Source: Selenomonadales bacterium (lineage in GTDB: Bacteria > Bacillota > Negativicutes > Sporomusales > UBA7701). Taken from it: a DNA stretch of 64,000 nt. The DNA is taken from positions 1 to 64,000 of the forward strand of contig JARKNV010000040.1 of assembly GCA_029976065.1 (NCBI GenBank), read 5' to 3'. The notes under the pieces are model-generated. The model ran no database searches and was not told the origin of the DNA. It saw nothing but the letters and a program-made list of their open reading frames with translations. Below are positions 43,178-52,089 of the stretch, in pieces. How positions within the stretch are numbered: the first letter of the stretch is position 1; each line of letters begins with the position of its first letter. A program made the position numbers and the translations under genes.

Positions 43178-43507
43178 TTATATTGTGCTGAGCTGTTGTT
43201 CGATGGCCTTCAGCCAGGCGTTCCGGTCTCCCGGATCGACGATGATTTTCAAGGTTTTACCTGTAAAGGTGGTTACGGTCAAGGCATTCGGGACGATATA
43301 AAAAGTCCGTTCGCCGCGAACTTCCCTAATATGCTCCAGCGGCACGGCCTCGACGTACTTGCGGGTAATATCCATTACATAGCCGACGAATACGAGCCGT
43401 TCGCCGGTAAGATAAAGGGCCCCGGTAAAGGCGCTGTCTTCCAGATGCAAACTGGCGTGGCCCTTTTTGATTATCGTCTCCGTGTCGTCCAGGGGAAAAC
43501 TGTACAT
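43178..43507 (-). CDS. GRAM/PH-like domain protein 1
   Basis: 109 residues. A single beta-rich domain with the GRAM pattern: GHASLHLEDSAFTGALYLTGERLVFVGY, then VEAVPLEHIREVRGERTF and a C-terminal helix (RNAWLKAIEQQL). GRAM domains are PH-like folds that bind lipids or proteins. It is a tandem duplicate of the gene at 43537-43863; the two share length, ERxVF[IV]GY and the helix WxxAIxxx. Soluble, no signal. ATG at 43507 follows AGGAGG. Function unknown. Confidence 0.75.
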   Translation of the reverse strand: MYSFPLDDTETIIKKGHASLHLEDSAFTGALYLTGERLVFVGYVMDITRKYVEAVPLEHIREVRGERTFYIVPNALTVTTFTGKTLKIIVDPGDRNAWLKAIEQQLSTI

Positions 43508-43536
43508 GCTGCCACCTCCTGATTCTTATTATGCCC

Positions 43537-43863
43537 CTATATCTTGTCCATCCGTTCCTTGATCGCTTCTATCCAGGCGTCGCGGTCCTCGATCGTGAAG
43601 CGAAACCGCCGCCCGCGGATTGTACTGATTTCGATGGCGTTGGCCAAAAGCGCGAAGGTCTTCGCCGCTTTTATTTCCTCGATGTGCTCGAGAGGAATTT
43701 CCTCCTCAACGGTGCTGGTAATCGTTGTCCTTTCGTAACCGATAAATACGATCCGTTCATTGGTCAGATAAAGGGCCCCCAGGCCGGCCTTATCGTCAAA
43801 TTGCGCCGAGCCCACGGCTTTTTTGAATATGCGTTCGTTGGCGTTGAGCTGAAAAACGTACAC
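43537..43863 (-). CDS. GRAM/PH-like domain protein 2
   Basis: 108 residues, paralog of the preceding gene: VGSAQFDDKAGLGALYLTNE, RIVFIGYERTT, EEIPLEHIEEIKAAKTFALL and RDAWIEAIKERM. Same strand, 29 bases apart, so they probably form one transcript, perhaps with the sensor gene upstream. Role unknown. Confidence 0.75.
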   Translation of the reverse strand: MYVFQLNANERIFKKAVGSAQFDDKAGLGALYLTNERIVFIGYERTTITSTVEEEIPLEHIEEIKAAKTFALLANAIEISTIRGRRFRFTIEDRDAWIEAIKERMDKI

Positions 43864-43885
43864 CCTTACCCCTCCCCGGCGGCGC

Positions 43886-46384
43886 CTAGATATCCAATTC
43901 CCCGGAGTTCATGGCCGCAATGAATATTTCCGCCAACCGGGGATCGAACTGGCTGCCGGCACAGCGTCTGATCTCGGCTATAGCCTGGGGCGCAGTCATA
44001 GCTGCCCGGTAAGGTCTGTCGCTCGTCATCGCGTCATAGGCGTCGACTATTGCAAAGATGCGGCATTCGATCGGTATCTTTTCCGCCCTGAGCTGTAAGG
44101 GATAGCCCTGGCCGTTCCACCATTCGTGGTGGTTGAGAATAAGTTCGGCGATAGGAGCAAGGTCGGGAGTGGAGATAGCGATGCGATAGCCGATATCCGC
44201 GTGCCGCTCGATATTTTCCCGTTCCTGGGCCGTAAGGGATCCGGGCTTAAACAGGATGCTTTCGGCGATGCCAACCTTGCCGACATCATGGAACTGAGTC
44301 AACAAACACAGTTCCCCCAGGGCTTTTGTTTTTAACCCGCATTTTTCCCCGAGGAAAGTAGCCAGCCTCAGCATTCGTTCGGCATGGTGCGCCGTAAAAA
44401 AGTCGCGGGCTTCCATCGCCTTGGTGAGAGCGATAAGGGTTGTCTGGCGGGCGTTCTGGCTATGCCGCAGTTTTTCGCGGTACATGTTATCGTCGGCTTC
44501 TTTGAACAACAAAGCCATATCGACATTTTCCGAATCCCCGGTGGCAAATCCGACGGACACGCTTATAGGCATTTCATGATCGGCGCTGTTATGCAGGATG
44601 ATCGAATCCCTAAGTTCCTCGCAAAGCTTTTCGGCGGTCGGCCTGTCGGTATTCGGCATGATGGCGATGAATTCGTCGCCGCCAAAACGGTAAATGACTG
44701 CACTGGTTGCGAGGTGCTTTCGCAGAATGCCGGCCACCTTGATCAACAGTTCGTCGCCGGCGTTGTGGCCGAGGGTGTCGTTGACGAATTTTAGCCCGTC
44801 GACGTCGCATACGGCCAGACTGACCGGCAGGCAGTCCGCGCGAGAAAATGAGTCGAGCTCTTTCTCGAAGCTGGTCCGGTTTCTGAAGCCGGTCAGGGAA
44901 TCATGCTGGCTGATGAAGTGCAGCTGATATTCGGCGTGCTTGCGGTCGGTTATATCCTGACAACTGCCGCGAAAACCGCAGAAATCGCCCTTGTCGTTGT
45001 AGACCGGCCGGGTAACGCAGCTCACCCAACGGACATTGCCCTCTTTTGTCACAATGCGAAGCTCGACATGTTCAAACACGTTGTCGCCGGTACGTCGCGT
45101 TCGGGCCAGCCACATATCTTTGTCTTCGGGATAAACGATATCGTCGAGCAGCCACGGCTGGGAATAAAATTCGCGATCGTTGCAGCCAGTGAGTCGCTCG
45201 CAGTTGGGAGAAATATAAAACATTTCGCCGTTGGGGCCGCGCCAAAAAACCATGTCAGAGGCAAATTCGGTAACGGTTCGGTATAACTCCTCGCTTTTTT
45301 CCAGCGAGGCATTCTTGCGGTCGAGTTCACCGAGCATATTGTTAAAGGCTGCCGACAGAGCGCCGATTTCATCGTTGGGAAAGATTGTGCTGAACCGTCG
45401 TGCGCCCTGTTTGCCGCCGACTTCTTCGACATGGCGGGTGAAAGAGACCAACGGGGTTGTAAAATAGCCCACAATTAGCCAGATGCCGAGCAGGAGAAGG
45501 CTAATACCGGCAATGGTGGCAATGATGAAGTATTGCCTGGCCTGAATGATGGGGTAATATACTTCGCTGAGAGGGTGGTGGGCGGCAAGAATCCAGTTTG
45601 TCTGGGACAAGTGTTTGAAACTTGCCAGATGTGAAATCCCGCGGGAGCTTACGCTTTCTTCCGATCCTTCGAAACCCTGGATCGCCAGGTCAAACAATCT
45701 GTTTACTCCCGGGGGAACATCCCGTTTAAGGGTACGTTCGCTGTCGGGATGAATGATCATCGTCCTATTAGTGTCATAAAGGTACACAAAGCCGTTATTG
45801 CCTATCCTGGTGCGGGCAAGCGTGCCGAGGAAATTATCTTTCATCAAATCAAGGCTGCCGGCCATTATGGCGACAAGTTGGCCGTCGCTGCCGTATATCG
45901 GTGCCGTCAGCATGATTGCGGGGTGTCGGTGGGCCTGGCTGGAGATATAGGGCTCGCCGATATACGGCCGGCCCAGCTCGCGCGTTTTCTGTATGTACTC
46001 GCGGTGGGCGAAGCTCATGCCGCGGCGGCCTTCTTCGAAAGGCGATTCGGCGATAATGTCGCCGGTAGGAGAGAAGAAATATATGCGGTTATCGAACATC
46101 GAAACCAAAGCAGCCTGAGTATCCAAAAAAGCCTGGGCACGATCCGGGTCGGCAAGGATTGCCGGATCGACAACCTTGCTTGTGGCGATGAGGGAGTTAT
46201 GGGCGGTCTCCAGCTTATTGTCGATCTCCTGCGCCATACCGGAAATCAAGGTAAATTCCTGGCCGGCGATCGTATCCTTAAAGGTTGCTTCGAAATACGA
46301 GAATATAAAGGAAGCCATAACGGTAACCAGCAAAATGACCAACAGGGAAACGAACACCGCGACTTTGGTTTTTAAGCTGTTCAT
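43886..46384 (-). CDS. Cache-HAMP-PAS-GGDEF-HD-GYP sensor enzyme
   Basis: 832 residues. Helix at about 7-29, extracellular dCache domain (35-290), second helix (IIATIAGISLLLLGIWLIVG), HAMP, PAS (about 390-505), a GGDEF domain with intact motif FGGDEF (CDVDGLKFVNDTLGHNAGDE upstream) and an HD-GYP domain with HDVGKVGI and NGQGYPLQL near the end. GGDEF makes c-di-GMP and HD-GYP hydrolyses it, so both activities seem possible in one protein. ATG at 46384 follows GAGGAT. Ligand unknown. Confidence 0.92.
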   Translation of the reverse strand: MNSLKTKVAVFVSLLVILLVTVMASFIFSYFEATFKDTIAGQEFTLISGMAQEIDNKLETAHNSLIATSKVVDPAILADPDRAQAFLDTQAALVSMFDNRIYFFSPTGDIIAESPFEEGRRGMSFAHREYIQKTRELGRPYIGEPYISSQAHRHPAIMLTAPIYGSDGQLVAIMAGSLDLMKDNFLGTLARTRIGNNGFVYLYDTNRTMIIHPDSERTLKRDVPPGVNRLFDLAIQGFEGSEESVSSRGISHLASFKHLSQTNWILAAHHPLSEVYYPIIQARQYFIIATIAGISLLLLGIWLIVGYFTTPLVSFTRHVEEVGGKQGARRFSTIFPNDEIGALSAAFNNMLGELDRKNASLEKSEELYRTVTEFASDMVFWRGPNGEMFYISPNCERLTGCNDREFYSQPWLLDDIVYPEDKDMWLARTRRTGDNVFEHVELRIVTKEGNVRWVSCVTRPVYNDKGDFCGFRGSCQDITDRKHAEYQLHFISQHDSLTGFRNRTSFEKELDSFSRADCLPVSLAVCDVDGLKFVNDTLGHNAGDELLIKVAGILRKHLATSAVIYRFGGDEFIAIMPNTDRPTAEKLCEELRDSIILHNSADHEMPISVSVGFATGDSENVDMALLFKEADDNMYREKLRHSQNARQTTLIALTKAMEARDFFTAHHAERMLRLATFLGEKCGLKTKALGELCLLTQFHDVGKVGIAESILFKPGSLTAQERENIERHADIGYRIAISTPDLAPIAELILNHHEWWNGQGYPLQLRAEKIPIECRIFAIVDAYDAMTSDRPYRAAMTAPQAIAEIRRCAGSQFDPRLAEIFIAAMNSGELDI

Positions 46385-46512
46385 ATGAGTATCCTCGATG
46401 GTTGTTATGACTGACCGCCGTATTCTTTTAATTCTAGCGAATCTCCGTCTTTCCTGCCATGTAATATCCACCCGCAGGAAAATAGGAGAGTATCTGGCGG
46501 CGGTTGATCAGC

Positions 46513-46764
46513 TTATCTCCGGATACGGCCGGATCGGTTCGCGCGGCAACTGGTAATGAGAACGTATTCATTGATTAACTGTTCCAACCGCCGGATTTCA
46601 CCGATTGTCCGGGGACTGCTCAATTCGTCTAAGGATAGTTCGCCTATTTGGTATCGTTCTTTTTCGATGGCAATAGCCAGCTTCCTGACGACTTCACTAT
46701 CCCCAGGGGCTGAAGACAACGACATCTTTTGGGGGGATGACTTTTTTTCGCCGAATATCATCAT
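46513..46764 (-). CDS. small protein, possibly Spo0E-like aspartyl phosphatase
   Basis: 83 residues. The middle LAIAIEKERYQIGELS and the later IRRLEQLINEYVLI resemble the Spo0E pattern (helix, loop, helix with LDxLIxxY), which dephosphorylates Spo0A~P. The expected SQxLD is replaced by RLEQ, so the match is weak. ATG at 46764 has GGGAG ten bases upstream; the ATG at 46800 touches its ribosome site. Between this gene and the small gene at 46969 lie three GTGCA repeats (46903-46930) of unknown meaning. Confidence 0.4.
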   Translation of the reverse strand: MMIFGEKKSSPQKMSLSSAPGDSEVVRKLAIAIEKERYQIGELSLDELSSPRTIGEIRRLEQLINEYVLITSCRANRSGRIRR

Positions 46765-46968
46765 GGCATCACTGCTCCCGAAGCTGCAATTATTTGTCAT
46801 CTTCCGACAATCGAGTGCTTAACCAAATTATTTGTTAGCAATATCCATGCCATACTTCTCTTGCTGCATCCTGCCCCTGGCCCGCGGAGCCAAGCCTCCC
46901 CCGTGCATTATTGTGCACTTATCGGTGCACTCAACGGTCCACTTGCGCTTTTTCGTACAACGATCCTT

Positions 46969-47184
46969 TCATTGAATGGATTTTATGCTGGCGTTTAGAT
47001 TGGCAATACTGTTGGCGATCGCGATGATGTTGTTGAAGTTAGTCAGCGGGTTTACGGTTAACTGGATCAGGATGTCCTGCAGGATCAACATGGTGAAAAT
47101 GGCGACATAATTGCCCATCTGGGCGGCAACAACGGGAACCTCCAAGGCCTGGTTGGCTTTTTGCTCCAGGTCCTGCCTGTTCAT
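46969..47184 (-). CDS. small hypothetical membrane-associated protein
   Basis: 71 residues. MNRQDLEQKANQALEVPVVAAQ, a hydrophobic centre (YVAIFTMLILQDILIQL) and an Asn/Ile-rich end (NFNNIIAIANSIANLNAS). Not recognised. ATG at 47184 is preceded by GGGAGGG. The upstream extension to 47256 has no ribosome site. Followed by nothing recognisable on the minus strand. Confidence 0.6.
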   Translation of the reverse strand: MNRQDLEQKANQALEVPVVAAQMGNYVAIFTMLILQDILIQLTVNPLTNFNNIIAIANSIANLNASIKSIQ

Positions 47185-47255
47185 AAGCAACCCTCCCGGT
47201 GTGTTTTTCTTCATCATATTCAAGCTGTGGCCGGTACAGGCGCAAAAGACAAACA

Positions 47256-47285
47256 AAAAGCCCCCGGCGATTGCCGGGGGCTTTT
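47256..47285. terminator. terminator beside tRNA-Val
   Basis: AAAAGCCCCCGGC/GCCGGGGGCTTTT with GATT loop and T-runs on both strands; it ends the leftward tRNA transcript. Confidence 0.85.
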
Positions 47286-47288
47286 GAG

Positions 47289-47365
47289 TGGTGGGGTTAG
47301 TAGGACTCGAACCTATGACCTCCTCGATGTCAACGAGGCGCTCTAACCAACTGAGCTATAACCCC
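47289..47365 (-). tRNA. tRNA-Val(GAC)
   Basis: 77 bases including encoded CCA. Acceptor stem GGGGTTA/TAACCCC, D arm GCTCAGTTGGTTAGAGC, anticodon stem CCTCG/CGAGG around loop TTGACAT (anticodon GAC) and TTCGAGT in the T loop. One mismatch (A-C) at the start of the T stem. It reads Val codon GTC. Confidence 0.9.
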
Positions 47366-47446
47366 ATATTTTTTGCGGCAGAGCTTTAATCAACTGCCGC
47401 AAGCAATATTATATTACTGTAAACAAGGGTTGTCAAGGGGGCTTGA

Positions 47447-48583
47447 TCAATACAAAATCTGGTTGGCAATTACCAGCCGCTGGATCTGGTTAGTGCCCTC
47501 GTATATCTGCATGATCTTAGCGTCCCGCATGTATTTCTCGGTGGGATATTCTTTGATATAGCCGTAGCCGCCAAGGACCTGGACGGCGTCGGTGGTGACC
47601 TTCATGGCGACGTCAGCGGCGTAGCATTTGGCCATGGCCGCTTCTTTGGCGAACGGCTGGTTATTGTCCTTCAGCCAGCAGGCCTTGTAGACCAGCAGGC
47701 GGGCTGTCTCGATGGCGATCGCCATATCGGCGAGCATGGCCTGCACGAGCTGGAACGAAGCGATGGGCTTGCCAAACTGCTCACGTTCTTTGGAGTATTT
47801 GACGGCGGCTTCAAAAGCCGCCTGGGCAATTCCTACCGATACGGCGCCGACCAGAGGACGGGCGGCGTCGAGGGTCTTCATGGCGATTTTGAAGCCTTCC
47901 CCTTCCCTGCCGAGCCGGTTGGCGACGGGAATACGGACGTTATCAAGGATAAGTTCGCAGGTGTTGGAGGCGCGAATCCCCATCTTTTCTTCTTCTTTGC
48001 CAACAGAAAAACCGGGAGTGCCGCGATCGATGATAAAGGCGGTCAGGCCGCGAATGCCGGCCGATTTGCGGGCGTTGGCGAAAATAATGAAGATATCGGC
48101 AATGCCGCCGTTGGTGATGAAGCATTTGGTGCCGTTGAGAATGTAATGATCGTCGCCGTCTTTGACAGCGGTGGTGGCTACCGCCCCGGCGTCGGAGCCG
48201 GCGCCTGGCTCGGTAAGGGCAAATGCCGCCAATTTGCCGCTGTTAATGACGTCGAAATAATGTTTTTTCTGTTCATCGGTACCCATAAGTATAACAGGAT
48301 ATGAGGCCAAGGCATTGGCGGCAACACTGGTGGCTACACCGGCGCAGCCTTTGCCAAGTTCTTCGTAGACGAGGGCGATGGTGATGGCGTCTAGTCCCGG
48401 GCCGTCGAACTCTTCCGGCACGACCAAGCTTACGAGACCGGCTTCGTCAAGTTTCTTGAGCAGTCCGGGTCTCATTCCCCCGTTGTGATCCATCTCAATG
48501 GCATATGGAGTAATCTCTTTGGCAACTACTTCCTGAGCCATCTTCTTAAGGGCAAGCTGGTCGGGAGTAAAGTTAAAATCCAT
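47447..48583 (-). CDS. acyl-CoA dehydrogenase (short-chain/butyryl type)
   Basis: 378 residues, FAD-dependent. N-terminal helical domain, central FAD/substrate motifs (FALTEPGAGSDAGAVATTA, YILNGTKCFITNGG), and C-terminal helices with the catalytic Glu in QIYEGTNQIQR at about residue 362. This is the position used by butyryl/short-chain enzymes. No etfAB or bifurcating partners are in the window. ATG at 48583 follows AAGGAGG. Confidence 0.93.
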   Translation of the reverse strand: MDFNFTPDQLALKKMAQEVVAKEITPYAIEMDHNGGMRPGLLKKLDEAGLVSLVVPEEFDGPGLDAITIALVYEELGKGCAGVATSVAANALASYPVILMGTDEQKKHYFDVINSGKLAAFALTEPGAGSDAGAVATTAVKDGDDHYILNGTKCFITNGGIADIFIIFANARKSAGIRGLTAFIIDRGTPGFSVGKEEEKMGIRASNTCELILDNVRIPVANRLGREGEGFKIAMKTLDAARPLVGAVSVGIAQAAFEAAVKYSKEREQFGKPIASFQLVQAMLADMAIAIETARLLVYKACWLKDNNQPFAKEAAMAKCYAADVAMKVTTDAVQVLGGYGYIKEYPTEKYMRDAKIMQIYEGTNQIQRLVIANQILY

Positions 48584-48668
48584 TACTTATCCTCCTTGTC
48601 AAGATTCGGCATGGCAAAAAACCCTAAAGATAAGTATACATTATAATAATTTTTTTGTGAAGAAAAAT

Positions 48669-49121
48669 CTATTTCAGCAACAATCTGGCGCCAATGGCGA
48701 GAAGTGCCAGTCCGGCGACCTGATTCCAGCCGCACGGTATTTTTTCCAGGCTAAAGGCGCCGAAGTGATCGATTATGACGGCGGTTAGAACCTGGCCGAC
48801 GATGATGGCCGTGGTAGCGTTGGCAACCCCGACGCTGGGAATGCTTGCGGCCACCAGATAGATGATGAAGACGCTTATCACGCCTCCCAGATAGGAATAC
48901 CATGGCGCCTGCGACCAACCGCCCAAATCGCCGCGACCCATTTTCAGCCCAAATAAAACAACAAGCAAGACAACCGTACCGGTGGCATGGACGACGAACG
49001 TCGCTTCCCACAGGCCGACCACCTTGCTCAGCGCGGTATTGAGCGAACCCTGCACAGCCATCAGCACGCCGGACACAAGCGCCAAGAGGAGCGGCAGCAA
49101 ATGGGAGGGTACAAAATCCAA
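48669..49121 (-). CDS. small DMT-family transporter (DUF606/YdcZ type)
   Basis: 150 residues, four to five membrane helices: LLALVSGVLMAVQGSLNTAL, FVVHATGTVVLLVVLFGL, VFIIYLVAASIPSVGVANAT and LALLAIGARLLL. Half-size members of this family often work as dimers; the cargo is unknown. The start is TTG at 49121, nine bases after AAGGGAGG. The longer frame to 49226 has no support. Confidence 0.8.
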   Translation of the reverse strand: MDFVPSHLLPLLLALVSGVLMAVQGSLNTALSKVVGLWEATFVVHATGTVVLLVVLFGLKMGRGDLGGWSQAPWYSYLGGVISVFIIYLVAASIPSVGVANATTAIIVGQVLTAVIIDHFGAFSLEKIPCGWNQVAGLALLAIGARLLLK

Positions 49122-49197
49122 TGGGCCAAGCCTCCCTTGTCGAGCAATCTGCTTACTTGGGTAGTATAAGCCCATTTTACGATTATATGCAGGCGCG

Positions 49198-49968
49198 CTA
49201 TGGCCCAGGTCGCCTGGGGAAGCCATCGCCCAACCAGGCCAGCACGGCGGCGGACGCTTGTTCGTGGCCGCTAAGAAAACGGTGATCGCCGCCGGGGACG
49301 ACGACGATCTTTTTCGGTTCTGCCGCTGCGGCGAATAAATCGGCAGCCTGGCGGAGAGGGACGATTTCGTCGTTCTCGCCGTGAACGACGAGCAGCGGCC
49401 GGCCGGCTAACCGCCCCGCACAGGCCAGGAGGTCAAAACGGTCGAAGTCGCTAAGAAAATCCGGCGTCAGGTTAAGAACCCCGAATTCGTCGGCGACCGT
49501 GATCGCGCCGCCGGCGGCCAGGCGGTGGTATTTATCGCCCAGCGACAGGCGGAACGTCTCCCGCAGATCGTGGGGAGCCGACCACAAGCACAGCCCCTCG
49601 ATCAATCGGTCGGCGGCGGAAACGGCGAGAGCGGCGCTGCCGCCCATGCTGCGGCCGAAAAGGATTACCCGGCGACTGACGTTCCGGCGACAGTACTCGA
49701 CAACCGTTTTCAGTTCGTCTACCTGCTCCGGCAGCCGGCCAAGCGGCGTAAAATCGAACAGCAGGGCGGCAAAGCCAAGCTCCGCCACTTTCGCGGCCAC
49801 GGACAGCACCCGGCCACCGCCTTCCTTGGAGCCCCGGAAGCCGTGGCAAAATACGACGGCGATGCCGTTGCCGCATCCCGCCGGGAGATGCAGAACGGCG
49901 GCAAGCCCGCCCGCCGCCGGGATCGTGAACTCCCGCATATTATTCGAAGTCGAATTGTCCGACGACAT
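49198..49968 (-). CDS. alpha/beta-hydrolase (serine esterase/peptidase-like)
   Basis: 256 residues. The oxyanion-forming HGFRGSKEGGG, nucleophile elbow GRSMGGSAA, acid in HGENDEIVPL and His in GGDHRFLSG make up a complete catalytic triad. It resembles small lipases and dipeptidyl-type hydrolases; substrate unknown. ATG at 49968 is used because GGGGGA precedes it, so it overlaps the thioesterase gene by 29 bases. Confidence 0.85.
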   Translation of the reverse strand: MSSDNSTSNNMREFTIPAAGGLAAVLHLPAGCGNGIAVVFCHGFRGSKEGGGRVLSVAAKVAELGFAALLFDFTPLGRLPEQVDELKTVVEYCRRNVSRRVILFGRSMGGSAALAVSAADRLIEGLCLWSAPHDLRETFRLSLGDKYHRLAAGGAITVADEFGVLNLTPDFLSDFDRFDLLACAGRLAGRPLLVVHGENDEIVPLRQAADLFAAAAEPKKIVVVPGGDHRFLSGHEQASAAVLAWLGDGFPRRPGP

Positions 49969-50368
49969 AGAAGGTCCCCCGCGCTTTGGCCAACAGCCTT
50001 CCGGCGGTATCGCGGTGCTCCGTCTCTACTACGACGGTATGCTGGCCGTTATGCAAGACTTTTGCTACTGCGGTCATCGTTTCGCCGGCGGCTGCTCCGT
50101 AAATGTAATTAATATTCATGTCCAGGGTTACGACCCGCTTACCCAATGATATGCAGACGAGCCCCATAGCCGTATCGGCGAGCGAGGCCGTAGCACCGCC
50201 GTGGGCCATCCCGAACAAGTTGCCGTGGACTTCCTGGATAATGGGCATGGAAAGCGTTGTCTCCCCCTCTTTAACTTCCTCCACTTTTATGCCCAGAAGG
50301 CCGACAAAGGGATTGCGCGTATAAAGGTTATGCAGCTTTTCTTTCAGGATGCCGATTTTGTCTGTCAC
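49940..50368 (-). CDS. PaaI-family hotdog thioesterase
   Basis: 142 residues, hotdog fold: MPIIQEVHGNLFGMAHGGATASLADTAMG (HGN...HGG active-site region) and MNINYIYGAAAGETM. Family members hydrolyse acyl-CoA esters, often aromatic. The start is GTG at 50368 after GGAGG. Overlapping the hydrolase suggests a shared pathway for acyl esters, an inference only. Confidence 0.88.
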   Translation of the reverse strand: MTDKIGILKEKLHNLYTRNPFVGLLGIKVEEVKEGETTLSMPIIQEVHGNLFGMAHGGATASLADTAMGLVCISLGKRVVTLDMNINYIYGAAAGETMTAVAKVLHNGQHTVVVETEHRDTAGRLLAKARGTFYVVGQFDFE

Positions 50369-50447
50369 TATGTTGCCTCCAGTATGAATTTAGCACTTAG
50401 CAGGTTATTATGGTATACGCTGTGAAAAGCCGTCATTCCTTGGTGAC

Positions 50448-50476
50448 GAAAAAAAAGGCAGGTTGCCCTGCCCTTT
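50448..50476 (-). terminator. terminator after the 3D-domain gene
   Basis: GGCAGG/CCTGCC stem at 50457-50472 touching the stop codon, then an eight-base T-run on the minus strand. Confidence 0.75.
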
Positions 50477-51096
50477 CAGTCAAGAATATAAACGGTGACT
50501 CTTTGCACGCCGAATTGCAGAGCCTCGGCCCGGCTTTCAAAGGCGAGGTCGATCTTGTTGCCCTTGATGGCGCCGCCAATGTCGTCGGCGATAGCAAAGC
50601 CATACCCCGTGATGAACAAGCGCGTGCCGAGCGGGATGACCCGCGGGTCGACCGCCACCAGACCCTTTCGGAGCTCGTGGCCACGGGAAGTGTAGCTGCT
50701 GTTGCCGGCATCATGAGCGGTATAGGCGGTAGCGTACATCGTCAGTTGACGGCTGTAACGCCCAGGCTCGGTGGTGGCCCGTTCGCGCTGGAGAAAGGCG
50801 ATGGTTTCTTTGCCGACCGCTCCGTCCGGCGTCAGACCGTTATAAGTCTGAAAGCTTTTCACCGCTTCGAGGGTAGCGCCGCCGAATACGCCGTCGATCT
50901 GCCCGACGTAATAACCCGTGTCCGCCAGCAGCTTCTGAATCACCTTAACGTCGTCGCCCCGTGCGCCATGCTTGATGAGCTTGTCCGCTTCGGGAGCGGA
51001 AGGAGGCGCGGGAGCAGGCGCGACCGCGGCAAGGGCGACGGCGTTGACGATAAGCAATACCGCCATTATTACCGCAACAATATAAACCCTTCTCAT
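50476..51096 (-). CDS. peptidoglycan-binding and 3D-domain cell-wall protein
   Basis: 206 residues. Signal-type N-terminus (VYIVAVIMAVLLIVNAVALA), a peptidoglycan-binding domain (GARGDDVKVIQKLLADTGYYVGQIDG) at about 42-105 and a 3D domain (MYATAYTAHD... DDIGGAIKGNKIDLAF) at about 118-206, with its conserved Asp residues. 3D domains occur in lytic transglycosylases and Rpf/YocH-like hydrolases that cleave glycan strands. Export and cell-wall action are expected. The gene lies behind a c-di-AMP riboswitch, the usual arrangement for wall hydrolases in Firmicutes. Confidence 0.9.
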   Translation of the reverse strand: MRRVYIVAVIMAVLLIVNAVALAAVAPAPAPPSAPEADKLIKHGARGDDVKVIQKLLADTGYYVGQIDGVFGGATLEAVKSFQTYNGLTPDGAVGKETIAFLQRERATTEPGRYSRQLTMYATAYTAHDAGNSSYTSRGHELRKGLVAVDPRVIPLGTRLFITGYGFAIADDIGGAIKGNKIDLAFESRAEALQFGVQRVTVYILD

Positions 51097-51119
51097 CCAT
51101 TCACCCCTCTTGTTTCATG

Positions 51120-51280
51120 GCCTCCGTAAATCCGCCCGCGACACGGAACGGATTTCCGGAACACAAAGCCTCGGGGATTAGCTGTCGGGTTCGGGCGAAG
51201 AGGATTAGACGCCCTTCCGCAGAAGCGGATTCACCCCTTTTTTTCTGGTGGTTCTCCCCTACCGAGTTGGATTCGGCATA
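51120..51280 (-). promoter_or_regulatory. ydaO/yuaA-type c-di-AMP riboswitch
   Basis: Reading leftward: GCCGAATCC, then TAGGGGAGAACCACC, AAGGGGTGAATCC, GCGGAAGGGCGTCTAATCC, TTCGCCCGAACCCGACAGC and a closing TAATCCCCGAGG. These are the ordered conserved blocks of the ydaO class, which binds c-di-AMP and turns genes off. It ends about 25 bases before the 3D-domain gene. The 282-base gap 51097-51378 is otherwise explained by this element. Confidence 0.9.
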
Positions 51281-51378
51281 TTATGTATTCGACATAAGAC
51301 GGCAAAATCATTTATTTTGCGTGAATAATTGTGCATGGATTCCGACAGGGCGGGTTCAGAGACTGCCGCGCGGCCAGG

Positions 51379-52089
51379 TTATAAACCCAGCATATCAAGT
51401 GTCTTACGGTCTGCTATTCCGCTGGGTTTCAGCCCCTTGTCGTGCTGGAATCGTTTTACTGCGGTCTCGACATCCCGGTTGAACAGTCCGTCGGCCCGTC
51501 CCTCGTAATAGCCGTGTTTACGCAATTGCATCTGCAGCAAAACGACATCCGGACCTGAAGAAGTATAGCGAAGCGCACGGGCGACACTTACCCTTTGGCC
51601 TTCGATGCGAACCGGGGTGCCCACAGGTACCCACTCGAACAGTTCCTCGATGTCTTTATTGCGCATCCGGATGCAGCCTTTGCTGGCGAACTGACCGATG
51701 GACCACGGCCGGTTTGTGCCGTGAATGCCGTAGCCGCCCCACGGGACATTGAGGCCGAGAAATCTGGTGCCGAAAATGTCGCCGGAATGATACGCTTTCC
51801 AGGTCACGACCCATTCTCCATACGGCGAAGGCGTGTCGGAGCGGCCGACGGCAATGCGGTATTTCTTGTAGGCCTTGCCGTCGCTCCTGACTTCAAGGAT
51901 GCGGGCCGGCACGTTAATAACCAAAGTAACGATGCCCTCGGGGCGTGAAGTCGGCTGACCGGGCGCTGCAGCGAGCTCCCGCTCATCCCAGTATTCGAAG
52001 CCCGCAAGTCCAGCCATCAGCCCAGCAATGGTCAAGACGACGATACCGAATTGCCAGTGGCGCATCTTGTATGTGCGTATAATTGTCAA
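51379..52089 (-). CDS. L,D-transpeptidase (YkuD) with peptidoglycan-binding domain
   Basis: 236 residues. Membrane anchor near the start (FGIVVLTIAGLMAGLAGF), YkuD catalytic domain (about 55-165) with IHGTNRPWSIGQFASKGCIR (nucleophile Cys near 138, catalytic His in the IHG segment) and a C-terminal peptidoglycan-binding domain (LLQMQLRKHGYYEGRADG). It makes 3-3 crosslinks or attaches proteins to peptidoglycan, commonly in spore or stationary-phase walls. TTG at 52089 has GGGGAG upstream; ATG at 52065 has none. Confidence 0.88.
   Translation of the reverse strand: MTIIRTYKMRHWQFGIVVLTIAGLMAGLAGFEYWDERELAAAPGQPTSRPEGIVTLVINVPARILEVRSDGKAYKKYRIAVGRSDTPSPYGEWVVTWKAYHSGDIFGTRFLGLNVPWGGYGIHGTNRPWSIGQFASKGCIRMRNKDIEELFEWVPVGTPVRIEGQRVSVARALRYTSSGPDVVLLQMQLRKHGYYEGRADGLFNRDVETAVKRFQHDKGLKPSGIADRKTLDMLGL

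Noticed and set aside
46903-46930. Three GTGCA motifs near the Spo0E-like gene as an operator
   Set aside because: Spacing is irregular and the motif is only five bases; there is no promoter next to it.
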